This document shows, piece after piece, positions 49,148 to 63,162 of a stretch of DNA of 64,000 nt. The stretch is from Phascolomyces articulosus. Taxonomy: Eukaryota; Mucoromycota; Mucoromycetes; Mucorales; Lichtheimiaceae. The stretch covers positions 761,847 through 825,846 of the forward strand of contig JAIXMP010000021.1 in NCBI GenBank assembly GCA_025677815.1. The letters run 5' to 3'. A model generated the notes under the pieces. The model was not told the DNA's origin. It did not search any database and was given only the letters and a program-made list of their open reading frames with translations. The number at the start of each line of letters is the position of its first letter. Within the stretch, counting starts at the first letter, position 1. A program made the position numbers and the translations under genes.

Positions 49148-50411
49148 GGCATCTTTTGTGTCTTATCCTTTATCAAAAAAGACAAGGGTAAAAATAAAAT
49201 AAAAAAAAAGAGGAGTGAGAAGAAGAAAAGGAAGAGAAAGAAAAAAGGAGTGAGAGTGAAAAATAAAATAAAATAAAATAAAAAAGAAATAACTCGGAGA
49301 CGAACAAGAAGACGTTTTGAACAAAAACCAGGTTTACAAATGACTGACACACTAACAGAAATAAAAGAAATTGAGGAAAGATGTTTGGAGTTCCGTAGTA
49401 CAAGAATATCTAAACCGAGAATTCACTTTATTTTTTATTTTTTTTTAGATTATTTATTATCATTTTTTTATTTTTATTTGATTGCCTTTTATTATTTAGA
49501 GTTAACTATTAGAACTTCTTTAACTTATGGTTTTTAAGTTTGTTTTGATTTATTGACATGACATTGATTGTTTATAATATCAAAATGCATTGACTATTTG
49601 ACTTATTTTACTATAAAAAAAAGGTTCGATTTCCGAAGCGTTTAAAAATATATGTAAAGTATCAGAAATTTTGGGGGGTGTGTGAAAAGGATGATGAGTC
49701 CCAATCCATTTCAATAGGTTCCACAGATATAAAAATTTTGAGTTAGTGTAATTTGTAAAGTAACCAATGTAAATCTTTGGTAAACTCATTTTTTCATCAT
49801 CATCTTCTTCTACTTCTTTAATAGTTTGGGTATCACAATACTATTATTACCGGATGAATTTACTTGTCTATTCTTGTAACCACATGGCTACTCACTTGAT
49901 ATATATACATCATCATTCTACCCCATAGTAAATAATACTATTCCCAATATTTGTCGATCTTTTATTATGTTTTTACTTTTTAGGTTTCAACACCATCTAT
50001 CACCATCTTGTTCTTATGATAGAATGTTTTTTTTTCTAGTTCAATAGTCATCTAAATTTGAACGTGTCATGTTAAAGTAGAGAAGATTATCATATATGTA
50101 TATGAATGAACAAGTATGATATATAAACTATTACGTGAACTACAAGGAATAACCGATTATAGGATCAATTGAAATATACGAGTATATTAACTACAATGAT
50201 CGATTACCAAGAATTTACATCGGTGGAACCAAAATATGGATTAGGATTCTTCTCTCTCCAAAATAAGCTGAGGATCAACATGAACTTCTAGAAAGGACGA
50301 TTGGGTTGTTTTACCAAAATTATAATCACATCTTAGGTAATAAATGCAGATTTTCCTTTTCTTCCATGATACACTCTTTTTTTTATGCATATTTTTTTTT
50401 TATTTCTATAG

Positions 50412-50643
50412 AGTTGAATCCTATGCAAATGAATATGAGATTTTTTTTAACTTTGCTTCAAAGGATTTTAAAGCTTTTCTTCTCCACCCCCCAAAATTTA
50501 TTTCGAAACAAGTAGCCGAAGCGGATGAATTGTTTATGCGATCATCTTTGTTTGAAGATTTACTTTTTTTTTTAACCTTTTGGAGATTAAGGAGAGAGGG
50601 GAAGGAGTATCATCTATTCACAAAAAAAAAAGTTGACAAGTAA
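50412..50643 (+). pseudogene. Possible relic exon, weakly like a heme-peroxidase C-terminus
   Basis: After a good acceptor (TTTCTATAG) a frame reads ESYANEYEIFFNFASKDFKA and stays open. The spacing Tyr-Ala-Asn-acid-x-acid-x-Phe-Phe recalls the C-terminal segment of cytochrome c peroxidases. The upstream sequence (a GT-AG-bounded intron at 50336-50411) cannot be joined in frame, and no other peroxidase motif is seen. Very tentative. Confidence 0.2.
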
Positions 50644-50694
50644 AGTTTAATAAATATGTTACTTATTGTTCCCATTAGGTTTCACATCTTCTTT

Positions 50695-50697
<3 letters not shown>

Positions 50698-50767
<70 letters not shown>
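50698..50767. repeat. (AAT)23 microsatellite
   Basis: About 70 bases of uninterrupted AAT/TAA units upstream of the Rac gene. Confidence 0.97.
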
Positions 50768-50768
<1 letters not shown>

Positions 50769-51220
50769 CAGGGCTTAACCAATATTTATATAGAGAGAGT
50801 GAAATGTTGCACCAGACCATTATGTTTTATAAATTATATATTTGATTTACACACTTGCCACACACACAAATCATTTTCACAAGTGATTTTTTTTTGTTAA
50901 TATGGCCCTGTGTGAACACCACACGCTTTGTTAAGGGCTCAAAGCAAAACAACACTCAAAACTTTTTCCCTTTTTTTTTTCCTTTATTTTTCTTTCTTTC
51001 ACTTTTTTATTACACTTTCTTTGTGTATTTAGATAAAAAAAAAAGAGGTGTAAAAAAAAAATTCGTGAGCTTGTGTATATCTTTTTATGTGTATTTTCAT
51101 CCTATTATAATATCTATTTCCTAATTATTTATTATTTATTATCTATAAAAGAACTCTTTTATTATTATTATACTCTTTTTTTCCTCTTTCTTTCTCTTTT
51201 ATATTTCTTCATTCAACATC

Positions 51221-52160
<940 letters not shown>

Positions 52161-52543
52161 ATTGGATATGATATACAAAAAAAAAACACAATGAATCCAT
52201 AATGATCCTCTTTCTTCACTTTTCTCTCCTTTTGCTACTCCTCCATGTTCACAATTATATATATATATATATATTACCCTTACATATAACACATATATCC
52301 GAAAAAAAAAATCATGATAGTAGTAGTAATATATTCTTCTTCCTTTTCCCTCCTTTTTTCAATCTACTTGGAAAAAAGGTGTTTTACTTTTCCATGGTAT
52401 TTATTCATTAAATAAGTTTGTTTATATATTCCCTTCTCCTCTTCCCTTCGTTTCTTCTCTCTTTATTTTTTTTTTCATTTCAAAAACAAGAAAATATATA
52501 CTCTCACACATTACATAGCAATTCTTTATTATTATTAATCTTT
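52161..52543. other. Convergent 3' UTR region
   Basis: 3' ends of the Rac and nucleotidase genes facing each other; TA repeat near 52257-52275. No gene. Confidence 0.6.
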
Positions 52544-53853
52544 TTAGCCCAAATATTCTAAAATGTCAATAATGGGATCAAAGTTAGCGTCACGCATAAT
52601 CACAATATCGAAGGCTTCAGTATATCGTGTTTCAGAAGCTTCCCAATCATGATTACAAAAACCAATATTTAAACATAAATCATGTTTAACGCCTTGTGAC
52701 ATTTGTAGATCACCCAATGAATCACCCATCAAAATGACATTGGCTCTATGTTGAATGGTCTTAAAATAAGGTGTGGTTTCCAATTGAAATTCAGACTTGT
52801 TAAAAACGTGAATCAATGGATCTTGAAAGGCGACACAGACGCCATTGTCATCAAATTTCATCATATTGGAAACAGTATGCATATTGGGAAACAATAATTT
52901 GTGTTCCTTCAAGACTTCGTCAATAATATCCCCAATCCCTGCGCTAAAGACTAAAAATGGAATAGCGCGTGCATAACATAATTCCAATACGGTATTAATG
53001 CCAGGTCGTAATTCCACAGGTGTTTCTTCTGCCATGCCTCGAATATCTTTATATTGACACACAAAAATGAATGGTAATTGGAAATTAGTTATCTGTGATA
53101 ATAATTATCATCCAATTTCATTTCATGGATGTCCTATCCTAGTCAATTTGTATAATTACCATCTCTTGTAATATTTTGACCAACAAGGGCAGCGTGTGTT
53201 TTATTCCACCATTCAATCATCACTGGAGTTTTTTCTTCTTTTGTCATATTCTTATCTATTTCAATAGGATAATATGTTGCCAAGAACCCATCGGTAACGG
53301 ATTTGAACTAAACAATTAATAATAATAGATAGGTCGAGTAAACAAACACATGTTTCTTTTATTGAAAGTGAGTGGTCTATCAAATATATAAAACATACCT
53401 TTGGATCCATTTTGGAATAAAGACTTGGGATACCATGACATGAAGGATTCCGTTCAACCGCGCCTGTATGTCTATCTCTAGTCCAATATCTTGACATGGT
53501 CATATCAAAATCTAAATGACATATCTTTTTAGTAAGAAAAAGAAACACACACACAGACCTACATATAGCATATCATTTCTTTCTCTATAAAAAAAATAGT
53601 GTTACCTGAAATAAAATGAAGATTGGATCGTCCATCCTGAATGATTTTATTCAGTTTTTCTACTGTCACATCTTTATTCTTGATTCGAATGGTTGGATTG
53701 CTAAGTAATCGTTGAACTTTATATATCAACAAGAAAGAAAAAAAAAGAGAGAGAGATAGATTAATGGAATGATATATTTATTGAATGAAAGATTTCTAGA
53801 AAGACACAGAAACAAATGGTACCTAATTCTGAAGCGCGACTAAGGGACGACAT
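52544..53853 (-). CDS. Pyrimidine 5'-nucleotidase (cytosolic 5'-nucleotidase III / UMPH-1 family)
   Basis: Exons 53853-53823, 53716-53606, 53511-53399, 53307-53160 and 53046-52544 give 301 residues. HAD-fold hydrolase that dephosphorylates pyrimidine (and possibly 7-methyl-guanosine) monophosphates in the cytosol. Motifs: nucleophile DFDMTMSRYW (exon 3), PVMIEWWNKTHAALVGQNIT, FSAGIGDIIDEVLKEHKLLF with motif-II Ser, NKSEF, and the Mg-binding LMGDSLGDLQMSQG near the C-terminus followed by IGFCNHDWEASETRYTEAFD, all recognisable for UMPH-1. Length equals that of animal P5N-1. The splice after LHFIS joins in phase to DFDMT, restoring the catalytic motif. Confidence 0.94.
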
Positions 53854-55179
53854 TATTTGAAACACAAAGAAGAAGGAATGGAAGTTCTGATAAAAAAAAA
53901 CGCGTAGAAAAAAAAAAGGAAAAAACGTGGACGTGTTTTTCTATTAATATATTTTTTGTGTTTTGTCCCACGCTTGTTTCATGACTCAAACTTGCATGAA
54001 TAGTCAGATGCCATCGTATCGATGTTTAACAAGAAACAAAATTGGTTGACGTTTTTGAAAATCGAATAATCAGAAAAATGAATCTAGTTCTTACCCAAAA
54101 AAAATGCATGTGATTGGATACACAAATAGTCGTTTTTTTTTTGGACTACGTAAGAATAAAAAGAAAACTCGATGATTAATGAAAATGTACGTAGTGGTGA
54201 TGGAAGTGTTTATCATTTTTATATTAGTCAAATTAGGATAAGTAAAGATAGATCTTTGATTGATTTATTAGTTGTTATAATAATAATTTATATGTCATGA
54301 TAAACCAAGAAATTATTATTATTACGAAAATAGGAACCACATCTCAAGAACTTTTTGTATGGTTTAAAAGGGAAAAAAAGGTGATATTGCTTAAACAACT
54401 TTTTATATGTCATTTTGATGAACGTCATATTTTATGATGAAGCTGTATAACACATTCTTATCGTAGTCGAGCAAGCAGTAGATGAATCAATTGGTCATCT
54501 TTTTTCCCAGTTTCTATAATTGATACGATTATTTTGTAGTTTAAAGATTATATTTTTTATTGTGCAAGACAGTTTGATCTGCATATATAAGTCTATACTG
54601 AGTCACTCTTGTTCGATTCGATTCAATGATAATTAAGATAAATTTAAGGTATATAATATTTTATATAAGGCTATTATGTGGTAATACCGGGGAAAAACCT
54701 CTCTAAATACAGCTATTTCTATTTATCTATTCCCATATCGTCAACATAATGTATAAACATCATGGCATACATCAATATCTACAAAATAATATGGATTGAT
54801 ATGTAAAAAAGTATGACAGCAAGAAGAAACAAAGTAATAATCAACAATAATAGAACGCTATATATTTTTAATGAAATTCATAATAATAATAATAAAGAAG
54901 CATACACACAAAAAAAGAGAGATAAATAAGATGATGGTATATATATATATATGTATATATATGTGGGAAGATTCTGGGGGCATATAAAATGAAAGAAAAA
55001 AAAAGGTACATATATGAATAAAAAAGAAGAAAGTGATTTAAATATTTACAAAGTAATACTTCTATGGTTAAATTGTGGAGTTGGAGAAGGAACAAGAGAA
55101 GGAAGAAAGGGTGGAAATTTTATAATAATAAATGATGTTATATAAGTAATTTTGTTTTTTTTTATATGTATATAAAAGA
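53854..55179. other. Spacer
   Basis: Left: promoter of the nucleotidase gene. Right from about 55100: 3' UTR of the PPR gene. AT-rich; no gene seen. Confidence 0.55.
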
Positions 55180-58100
55180 TTATTCTAATACCAAATCGGC
55201 AACGGCAGCAACGACTTTTTCAGGAAAGTCTCGCTTCACCATTCTATCAAGTACTTCTTTTGCTTTACCCATCATATTATTATCTAGATAAGCTTGTACC
55301 ATGGCTTCATAGGTACTTGGTTCACGAACAACGATATATTCAGTTGTAGCATGCTTGGATCGTAACATGCGATTATCCGTCATGATATCAAACATGGCTT
55401 CGGCTTTGTCCAGCAATCCTTTTTGGCCGTATCCACGAATAAACAGATTTTCAATATAAGGCGAGCAACTCTTGCGAATGTTTTGAAGCATTTCTCGATA
55501 TAATTCTTCGGCACGTTCCATACGATCATTGCTAATCAAAGTATCTAGCATGGCTTGATACACTGCTTCATCGGGTGTCACTTGTGCCTTGTTCATTTCT
55601 GCAAACACTTGTTCAGCACTCTTGACATCACGTTGTAATGATCCATAAGAATAAATCAATGTTGCATAATGGGTTGCTTGAGGTTGGATCTTGTCACGTT
55701 TTTCCATATCGCTGAGCATTCTATGGGCTGTAGGCATATCATAAGGAGCAATCGTAGAATACGCTTCCATGAGCAATTTATAAGTATGCGCAGAAGGTTT
55801 GATACGACGACGACGCATTTCAGTCACATATTCCAAGGCACGTTCACGACTCGGTTGTTGACGCACATAGAACTGAATCATGTTATTAAATGGACCAACA
55901 CGAGGTTGATAAGAAGGAGCAGATAACATTTCACCAAATAATCGACGCGCTTGTAATTCCGATCCAGCACGAACACAGGCAGAAATAATGGCACCATAGG
56001 TAATACAATTAGGAATGATTTTAAATTGCTGCATTTCATCAAAGAGACGTAAAGTCGGTTCGAGTTTACGAGCCTTGGCAAGTTTGGAAATCACCACATT
56101 GTAGAAAAATGTAGTGGGTTTGACATTATGACGTTTGGCTTCATCATAAATGGTTAATGCATCCGTGGCTTCATCCGTGGCACACTTGGCACTTCCCAAT
56201 AAGAGAGATGCATAAGCATTACCATCAGGGAAAAAACCCATTTGCTTGATATCATCATAATATCTTTTGGCAGGCACCATATCACCTTGTTGTGCATAAA
56301 CAATGAGAATACTGTTCATCACCAAGTATCTTGCACGTGCATCTTCATTCTTGAATGCTTCCATTGAAAGTTCAAATAATCGAAGAGCGGAATCCATATG
56401 ACCTTGTTTCCCAATCAGTACAATGGCATCACGCATGGCTTCAGGGAAAGGAGTCAAACCACGTCGAAGAATTTGATGTTCCATGGTCTTGAGTGCATCT
56501 TCTACATGACCACGCGTCGCTGCCTTGAGGACTTGGTTGGATAATGTTTCCACTTCATCTATGGATGCAACAGCAGCTTTCCATTTGGTTTCTGCTTCAA
56601 CAAATTTGAGTTGTTGTAAACGTCCCAAAACACGTGCATATTGATGAGGTGGTGGCATAAATTGGCGATGCTCCAATAGATCAATCACGACATCACTAAG
56701 GCAAGGTTCATCAGGGATCATCAATGCGGCTTCTACCAAAGGAGCATAATCCACGTCATGATGAGAGATCGCTTTATCATCGTTATTATTATCATGGCGC
56801 CAGCATTCAACCAATGCTTTTGCCATGGCGGCAGGAAATCCAAGAGGTCCAGCTACAACTCGAACAATGTCAATGGCTTCTACCAGTGTGGCACCTTGCA
56901 TGACTCGAAGTACAGTCTGAAGCAATAAGGAGGATCCTTTAATGATTGTACGTGATGACATGGCTTGCAATGCAACTGATAATGCAGTAGTTGCATCAGA
57001 GACGCTGGAGAAAAATAATACAATGCGGGTTACAAGAATAGGATCAGGTTCCAATCCTGCGCGATGCATATCCTTGACCACTTCGATAGCATCATGTCCG
57101 TGCGCGTGTGCAATACATAATAATGCATAATTGGCCAAATTACCATACGCCTTGGCAATATCTGTCTTGATTAATTGTGCATAAATTTCAGAAGCAGGTT
57201 GCCATTCATTCGATTGACAATAAGCAGAAAGAATAGGACCATAACTACTTGCATCAGCAACGGGTAACAATCCTGAATGATTTTCTTGAAGCTTGTTAAC
57301 CACGTGTCTTGCCTTGGTCATTTCCCCTTGAGCACAATAATGTCGAATAATGGAATTATAAGGAATAACAGTGACTTTGATATCATCTTGAGTCATTTCT
57401 TGTTCCACCACGCGCAATGCTTCATCTAACTGACCACATTTGAGATACGCATCTACCAATGCATTATAAACGTACGAAGCATCATGAAGACCCAAAGTAT
57501 CTTTGATGGCAATATAATGATCAAACATATCCAATGCGGATTGAATTTGTCCTGCACGACCCATTAAATTAATCAATGCGGCAAATGTGGCGGAATTGGG
57601 TTGTGTATGAGGAGAATGTTCTAATTGTTCGTACACAAAATTGGCATCGACCGTATTACCATAATGGGACAAGACGCGTAATAATTGATTATAAATTTCG
57701 ACTTCAAATTCTTCATGGATGTGGTGTTCAACAGCCATTCGAAATAATTCAAGAGCTCGTTTCAAATTGCCTTCAGATTCTAATTGACCAATATCATCCA
57801 TGCCAATTCCTGTACGTGCCGATTGTCGTTTTAGCATGGCGACAGTTTTTTGTACTTCCACGTCGCGTTTACACAAGACACGGAGCAGGACAGTGTATGT
57901 GTAACCACTGGGCGGAATATGTGCTCGGATCATTTCGTCGTAAACTGCGAAAAGAAAATAACAATGTGAGTTACATTTATATTGTTATCTTGATTTTTAG
58001 GATAGTGTAAAGAACAAACAAAAAAAAAAGGTAATGACGGTTTTACATACTTTTAAGAATATTTGTTAATGGAGTTCCTTCTCGACGTAAATTAGCGTGT

Positions 58101-58420
58101 GCGTCAAGAACAAGATTATAGGTATGATGTGTCAAAGGAATTCGTTGTTTTTTCATGGTCCCAAATTCAGACATTACAGCTTTTAAATTGCCTTCACGTT
58201 TTGCTGATAGAATACGACCATTTGATTCTAATGTGGCGGCCATGGAATGTTGTGTTGATCCAATAGGTGATGGAGGAGGAGTTGGTAGGTCTGCTGGTTT
58301 TTCATGTTGTTGTGGTTGTTGATCGGACTGATGATGATGATTATGATGATGTTGTTTGTATGATACGTGGTTGTTGTTGGAATATGGTTTTGTTGTTGTT
58401 ATTGTCGTAGTTGTATGCAT
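55180..58420 (-). CDS. Pentatricopeptide-repeat (PPR) protein
   Basis: Exons 58420-58051 and 57944-55180 (intron 106 nt) give 1,044 residues. Many degenerate 35-residue PPR units follow one another, e.g. LTHHTYNLVLDAHANLRREG, NSATFAALINLMGRAGQIQS, VTVIPYNSIIRHYCAQGEMT, KPTTFFYNVVISKLAKARKL, NCITYGAIISACVRAGSELQ, KPSAHTYKLLMEAYSTIA and TPDEAVYQAMLDTLISNDRM. PPR proteins bind single-stranded RNA; fungal members act in mitochondria in mRNA stability, processing or translation. The N-terminus is unusual: Thr run, poly-His and Gln/Pro-rich, not an obvious mitochondrial targeting peptide; the ATG at 58260-58230 (MAATLESNGRILSAKREG) is a possible alternative start closer to a presequence. No LAGLIDADG, SMR or DYW-type extra domain seen. 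Confidence 0.93.
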
Positions 58421-60332
58421 GGTGAATAAATTATGATTTAAAATATGTAAATGTGAATTATTATATAATATTGAAAGAGAGAGGAAGAAGATTGGGGGAG
58501 TTGGGTGTTAATAAAAGAAAAATAAATAAAGTGGAATAAAAAAAGGTCCAAGTGACCTGCTTTTTATAAAAAGAATCCGTTGAATTTGAATGCTTATTAG
58601 AAAAGAAAAGAATAAAACAAAAAAAAAAAAAAAAGAGAGAGATAATTTAAATGTTATCAGATCTTTCTCTCTCCGATGGATCTGATAAAAATCTTTTTTT
58701 TTTCTTTACTTCAAAAGATTTGTTTGATGGGATTGGGCAAATTCAATAACGATCGATTATCCGAATAGAACGACGATGAATTGTTTGATAATCGTGTTTA
58801 TATAATAGATAAACTTTATAAAATAAGTTATCATGTATAATATAAAATCACTGTGGATCGTTGTTTATTATTATTTTGGTCAATAAAAAGATGTTATCAG
58901 ATTCTTTGATAAATAAACAAGTACATTATAACTTTGTATCTTTTTACTTGGGTATTATACTTTTTTAGAACCACTGTTCTTTCCGTATCCCCCCCAAGTT
59001 TGCCCCACAGTCAGCGACCAATAGCATCCTCTTTACTAATATATTTTATCAAAGAATGTGAGGTTTTGAGATTATCCTCATCCGATAGTTTTGTGTTTGT
59101 GTTGCAAATAGATCTTTTAGATGATTTTATTACAGGATATGTAGCTCATTTTTTGTTTCCTTTATTATAAAGATAAAATTGAAGCAGAATGGGGGAAGGA
59201 AGGATTGGTCAAGTTATAATAGGAAAAGAGAAAATCTTAAAGTGAACTAATAAATAATAATAATAATAAAAATATATCTGATAAAATTGGAGTGTTTATA
59301 GTACTTTATTTACCATCAAAGGAGAAGGGTTTTTCAATCTTCTAATGGCGATGATAATGATGTATATTATACGTCGTAGTAAGCAAAGAAAATGGAAAAG
59401 CCCGAAATAATCTGATAGTCATAAGAAAGTGCTACAGTATAAAATAATAAAATATTTGTTGGACCCTCACGTCATCCTTTTTTTTTTGTAGCTATATCTG
59501 ATAATCCTTTTGGTAACCAGAAGGAACCAAAAGAAGAAAAAAGAAAAAGGACTCTATACTATACTTGCACATTATTATTACTATGGTGTAGAACCAAGAA
59601 TCAAGGTGATCAATTAGTTGATATTCTTTATTCTATTCACCAAAGATTTAATATAAAAACGCGTCTAAATAGTGTTCACTCCTCATATTATATATTGAAA
59701 AAAAAATGCAGTAATAGGATGATGGTGATGGTAAATTATATCATGAATTGAATATGGCCATATTAAAATGAGAGCCTATTAGGATCGTCATTATTTTTCA
59801 AAGTGCTCGCCTCCCCCCGAATAACACAAGTCCAGCAGCATTTTTTTGGGGTGACACCAACAAGAAAAAAATCGTAATTTCCTGGATCATTCGTAGCACA
59901 GACGCACAGCGATCTCCTTATTATCCCCCGCTAATGACACTATATCTTTGAAATTTCACCCGAAATACACTATAGAGAATAATAATAATGTACATATATC
60001 CGAGGAACTGATTCCAGATCAGCATTATTATTATAGTAACTTAAAATTCTGACATACATGAATCATCTTTTTGTTATCTAAGATATATACTTCTACCAGA
60101 ATAGTAGTATGCTTCTTATTATTTTCTTGAATGCTATCATTTTTAAATGATTTTCTTAAATAAGGATATATTTCTTGGGAAATTAAGTATATGCTTACAT
60201 AGATTCATTAAATCAGTACTTGGAACGTCGTCATTATACTGTATGATCAAGTCATGTGAAGAAATCCTTCTTACATTATTGTACTGCATATCTTAATTCA
60301 TTTACCGGAATCTTTTCTAGTAAGATGATGAG

Positions 60333-60519
60333 ATGCTATTTTGAAACATGGGTCATGGTTACCTGATGACAAGGAACAATGCTTGAGAGAAGCCCAAGTT
60401 GTAGACAACAACCAGGTATACCCTTGTTTGCTTTCCCTACAAACAATTGATCGAGCATCTTTTTTTTTTTTTTTTTTTTGTAGAAGATGCTTCATATATA
60501 TGATATCTTGAATAAATAA
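60333..60519 (+). pseudogene. Orphan exon pair, likely 3' end of a lost gene
   Basis: A frame at 60333-60415 reads AILKHGSWLPDDKEQCLREA and continues to VVDNNQ at a GTATAC donor. A long pyrimidine tract ending TTTGTAG follows, and in phase the next exon (60484-60519) reads KMLHIYDILNK and stops. Both the splice signals and the amino-acid composition look genuine, but no upstream exon is found. Family not recognised. Confidence 0.3.
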
Positions 60520-62244
60520 TGATTATATAATGTTTTAAGGGTTACTTTTCTGTAATGCATAATGCATAATTAATTGTTCTATAGATCATCATGTAAAAAT
60601 TTATATGGAATTATTCCGATATTGTGGCCAGTGTAACCATGGTGACCAAGGATCAATGCTCATCTTTGCGATGATGGGAACTAATAAAGTTCTTGGATCA
60701 CATATTATAATTCTTTAAGAAACCTTGTAGGACCTTTTACAATAATAATGGTGGCAATACTTTTAATTTTATGAATTAATATATAGCTTACAGCTGTTGA
60801 GATTTAGTATCATAAAAGATCGATAGACAAAAAATATCATTTTCTGGTCATTTTTTTGTTGCCTACCTCATTCATTTTTTTATACAATTGAAGATTCAGG
60901 GTAAGAGTCTGGAGAATCTAGTCTACTGTGAGATTTTCAGTGATTCTTTATTATAACAATTCTTCAATCGCATAATTGTTACAGCAGGTATGCAATGTTA
61001 TAGGAGCCGATAGCATGTAAGTTTTCTCGTCTAAGAATTACACTACGCATTTTTTCCCTGTGTTGATTTAAAACGGAGCACGTCGCTTTGATGCTTTGAT
61101 TAGATGAATGACAATATATATACCCAATTTATTTATTTATTTGTTTATAAATTACTATCTAGTTTATCATTTGTACTGTTGTTCTTTATTCTAGCTAAAT
61201 GGTGGTGGTGTATTTTATACATGTTTTTGATATCTAAGTATGATATTTGAATAGGAATACGATTGCAAAATAAAAATATCTATCCATATAATCCTGAAAA
61301 TGTTAGTAACCGGTTATTTGTCTGTGATGATGTTGGCTTATGATTTTTTTTTGTTTTTTTTTTTTTTTTTTTAGTTCTTGCTTAATATGAATTGTACGTA
61401 GATGTTCTTTGGATTTGAAGTTTGTGATATTTTTTTTCGTCTTTGTCTTGGTTTCTGATTAGTTCATATTTGATCTACATGATGAGTAAAGTAATATATG
61501 TTATTAGAATTTCCACAGTCTATATTACTTTAACAATAAAAAAACATTATATAATAACTTACGTGTTAGACTGCTGATTGTTCTTTTATGTAACTGTAAA
61601 TTGTGTTTTTCTATGTGCTTTTTGTTTTTTGAAAATGTGATTTCATCCACGCTGTTCTAATATGTTTTAAATGCAAAAAATATTAGCCAAGATTGTTTCA
61701 TCATCTATCGTTATACATATGATATATATGCAACTGACATATAATAGATTTGAAAGAACATTATTAAGAAAACTTACTGGAGCGCTATGGTTTTTTGAAG
61801 GCATAAAAAAAGGGATTATTTTTTCATTTTTGTATTTTCGTCCGTATTCTAATATGTAATTGCAAAGTACATTAATACTGGAACATTTTCTTGAAATGAG
61901 ATATATGAGAAAATAATATAAGAAAAACTTACCGAGTGTTTTGCAGACGACCAAGGGGTTTTTTTTTGTATATTAGAGAGATGATGACGAGAACATTTTC
62001 GTATGCGTAAAAAAGTTTGCTTTACGTCAATAAATAATCTAGTAAATAGGGTGTAGATTTATAGCATATTAGTATCTACTCATTCACTATATTGCATATA
62101 AGTATATGCTGGAAAGAAATATTCTATATAAACTTACTGAAAGAGAATATTTTTGTAAATACATTGACGACTTCGATGTTTTGTTTTGCATTGTTGCGTC
62201 CCAAACTTGCTTTTGCAAAAATATGCACTTAAGAGAATAAATAT

Positions 62245-62495
62245 TTTTAAATGCCGCTAAATCCATTTAAATGTGAACCCCAAAATTTCAATGCAATTTC
62301 AATGTGAGCCTGACATTTAAATGCATTTAAATTCACCACACAGCCTTTAAATGCGTTCAAACGATTTATTTCACCTTTAAATGCATTCAAACGGTTTACT
62401 CCACCTTAAAATGCATTTAACAGTCGTATTACAGCTTTACATGTATTTACACGCTATAATAAGTATTTAAATACATTTGTACTGGTTTATTCCTC
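62245..62495. repeat. 30-bp tandem repeat with palindromic TTTAAATGCATTTAAA core
   Basis: About eight diverged units start at 30-base intervals (near 62255, 62285, 62315, 62345, 62375, 62405, 62435, 62465). The core varies around TTTAAATGCATTTAAA; the unit at 62315-62332 is a perfect 18-bp palindrome (ATTTAAATGCATTTAAAT). The spacer between cores is loosely conserved (for example ...TTTATTTCACC, ...TTTACTCCACC). Confidence 0.88.
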
Positions 62496-63162
62496 ATTAA
62501 AATAATAAAAAAAATGTATTTATTATCATAATATACAAAGTTGATTTCATTCTCTTTTTTGTTTCATTTTCTGTTGTGTCTCAAGTTTTTTTTTTATCGA
62601 AGGTTAATTCTTATATGCCTTACCAATTCAAGGATAGTATTATTCCAACATATACATATTGTGGAGTTCTGTTTATAAACCTTGATTCAATCATAAATTA
62701 ATTTGTTATTATTAATGAAAAGCATACAGATACTTCACATCAAGGAAGATTAGCATACGATAATAAGAATAACAATAGTAGCTGTAACAGTTATAATGAT
62801 ATAAGCTTCTATACATAGATAATTGGTTCTAATTTTGCTGTCCAAAGATTCAGGATTGATATATATTTATATAATAAAATGTGTTTAAAAGGAATAAAAG
62901 ATAGGTGACAGAGTGAGATAATAATAGAGGTAGATAATAAAAATGATATGTATAATATATAACGAAATAGCTTAGAAAATACGAAAATAAGAGGGTTTTT
63001 AGGGATAATAATAATAAAGTCAAATATAAGATATTGGAAGTTTTTTTGTTTTTGTTTGGGAAGATGGTTATGGATTGATAAATAGAAAAAGATAAGTGTG
63101 TCATTTTATAGTAGCAAATAGTTAGTAAAAAGGATAACAGAAAGATAGGAAAAGCAACAGAT

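Larger units (their letters stand above)
49148..51220. other. Spacer between membrane protein and Rac genes
   Basis: Left end: purine-rich leader of the minus-strand gene. Contains a possible gene relic (50412-50643) and an AAT microsatellite (50698-50767). 50850-51220 is the pyrimidine-rich promoter/leader of the Rac gene. Confidence 0.5.
58421..63162. other. Long gene-poor region
   Basis: 4.7 kb with the PPR promoter at the left, a relic exon pair at 60333-60519, a 23-nt T run near 60461 and another T run at 61356-61371, a 30-bp tandem repeat at 62245-62495, and the 3' UTR of the last gene at the right. No complete gene recognised. Confidence 0.5.

Noticed and set aside
55669..55926. Plus-strand ORFs within the PPR gene
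   Set aside because: Antisense shadows of a long, motif-rich coding exon.
61667..61954. 95-codon minus-strand ORF
   Set aside because: Composition matches AT-rich background; an opposite-strand ORF overlaps; no support.
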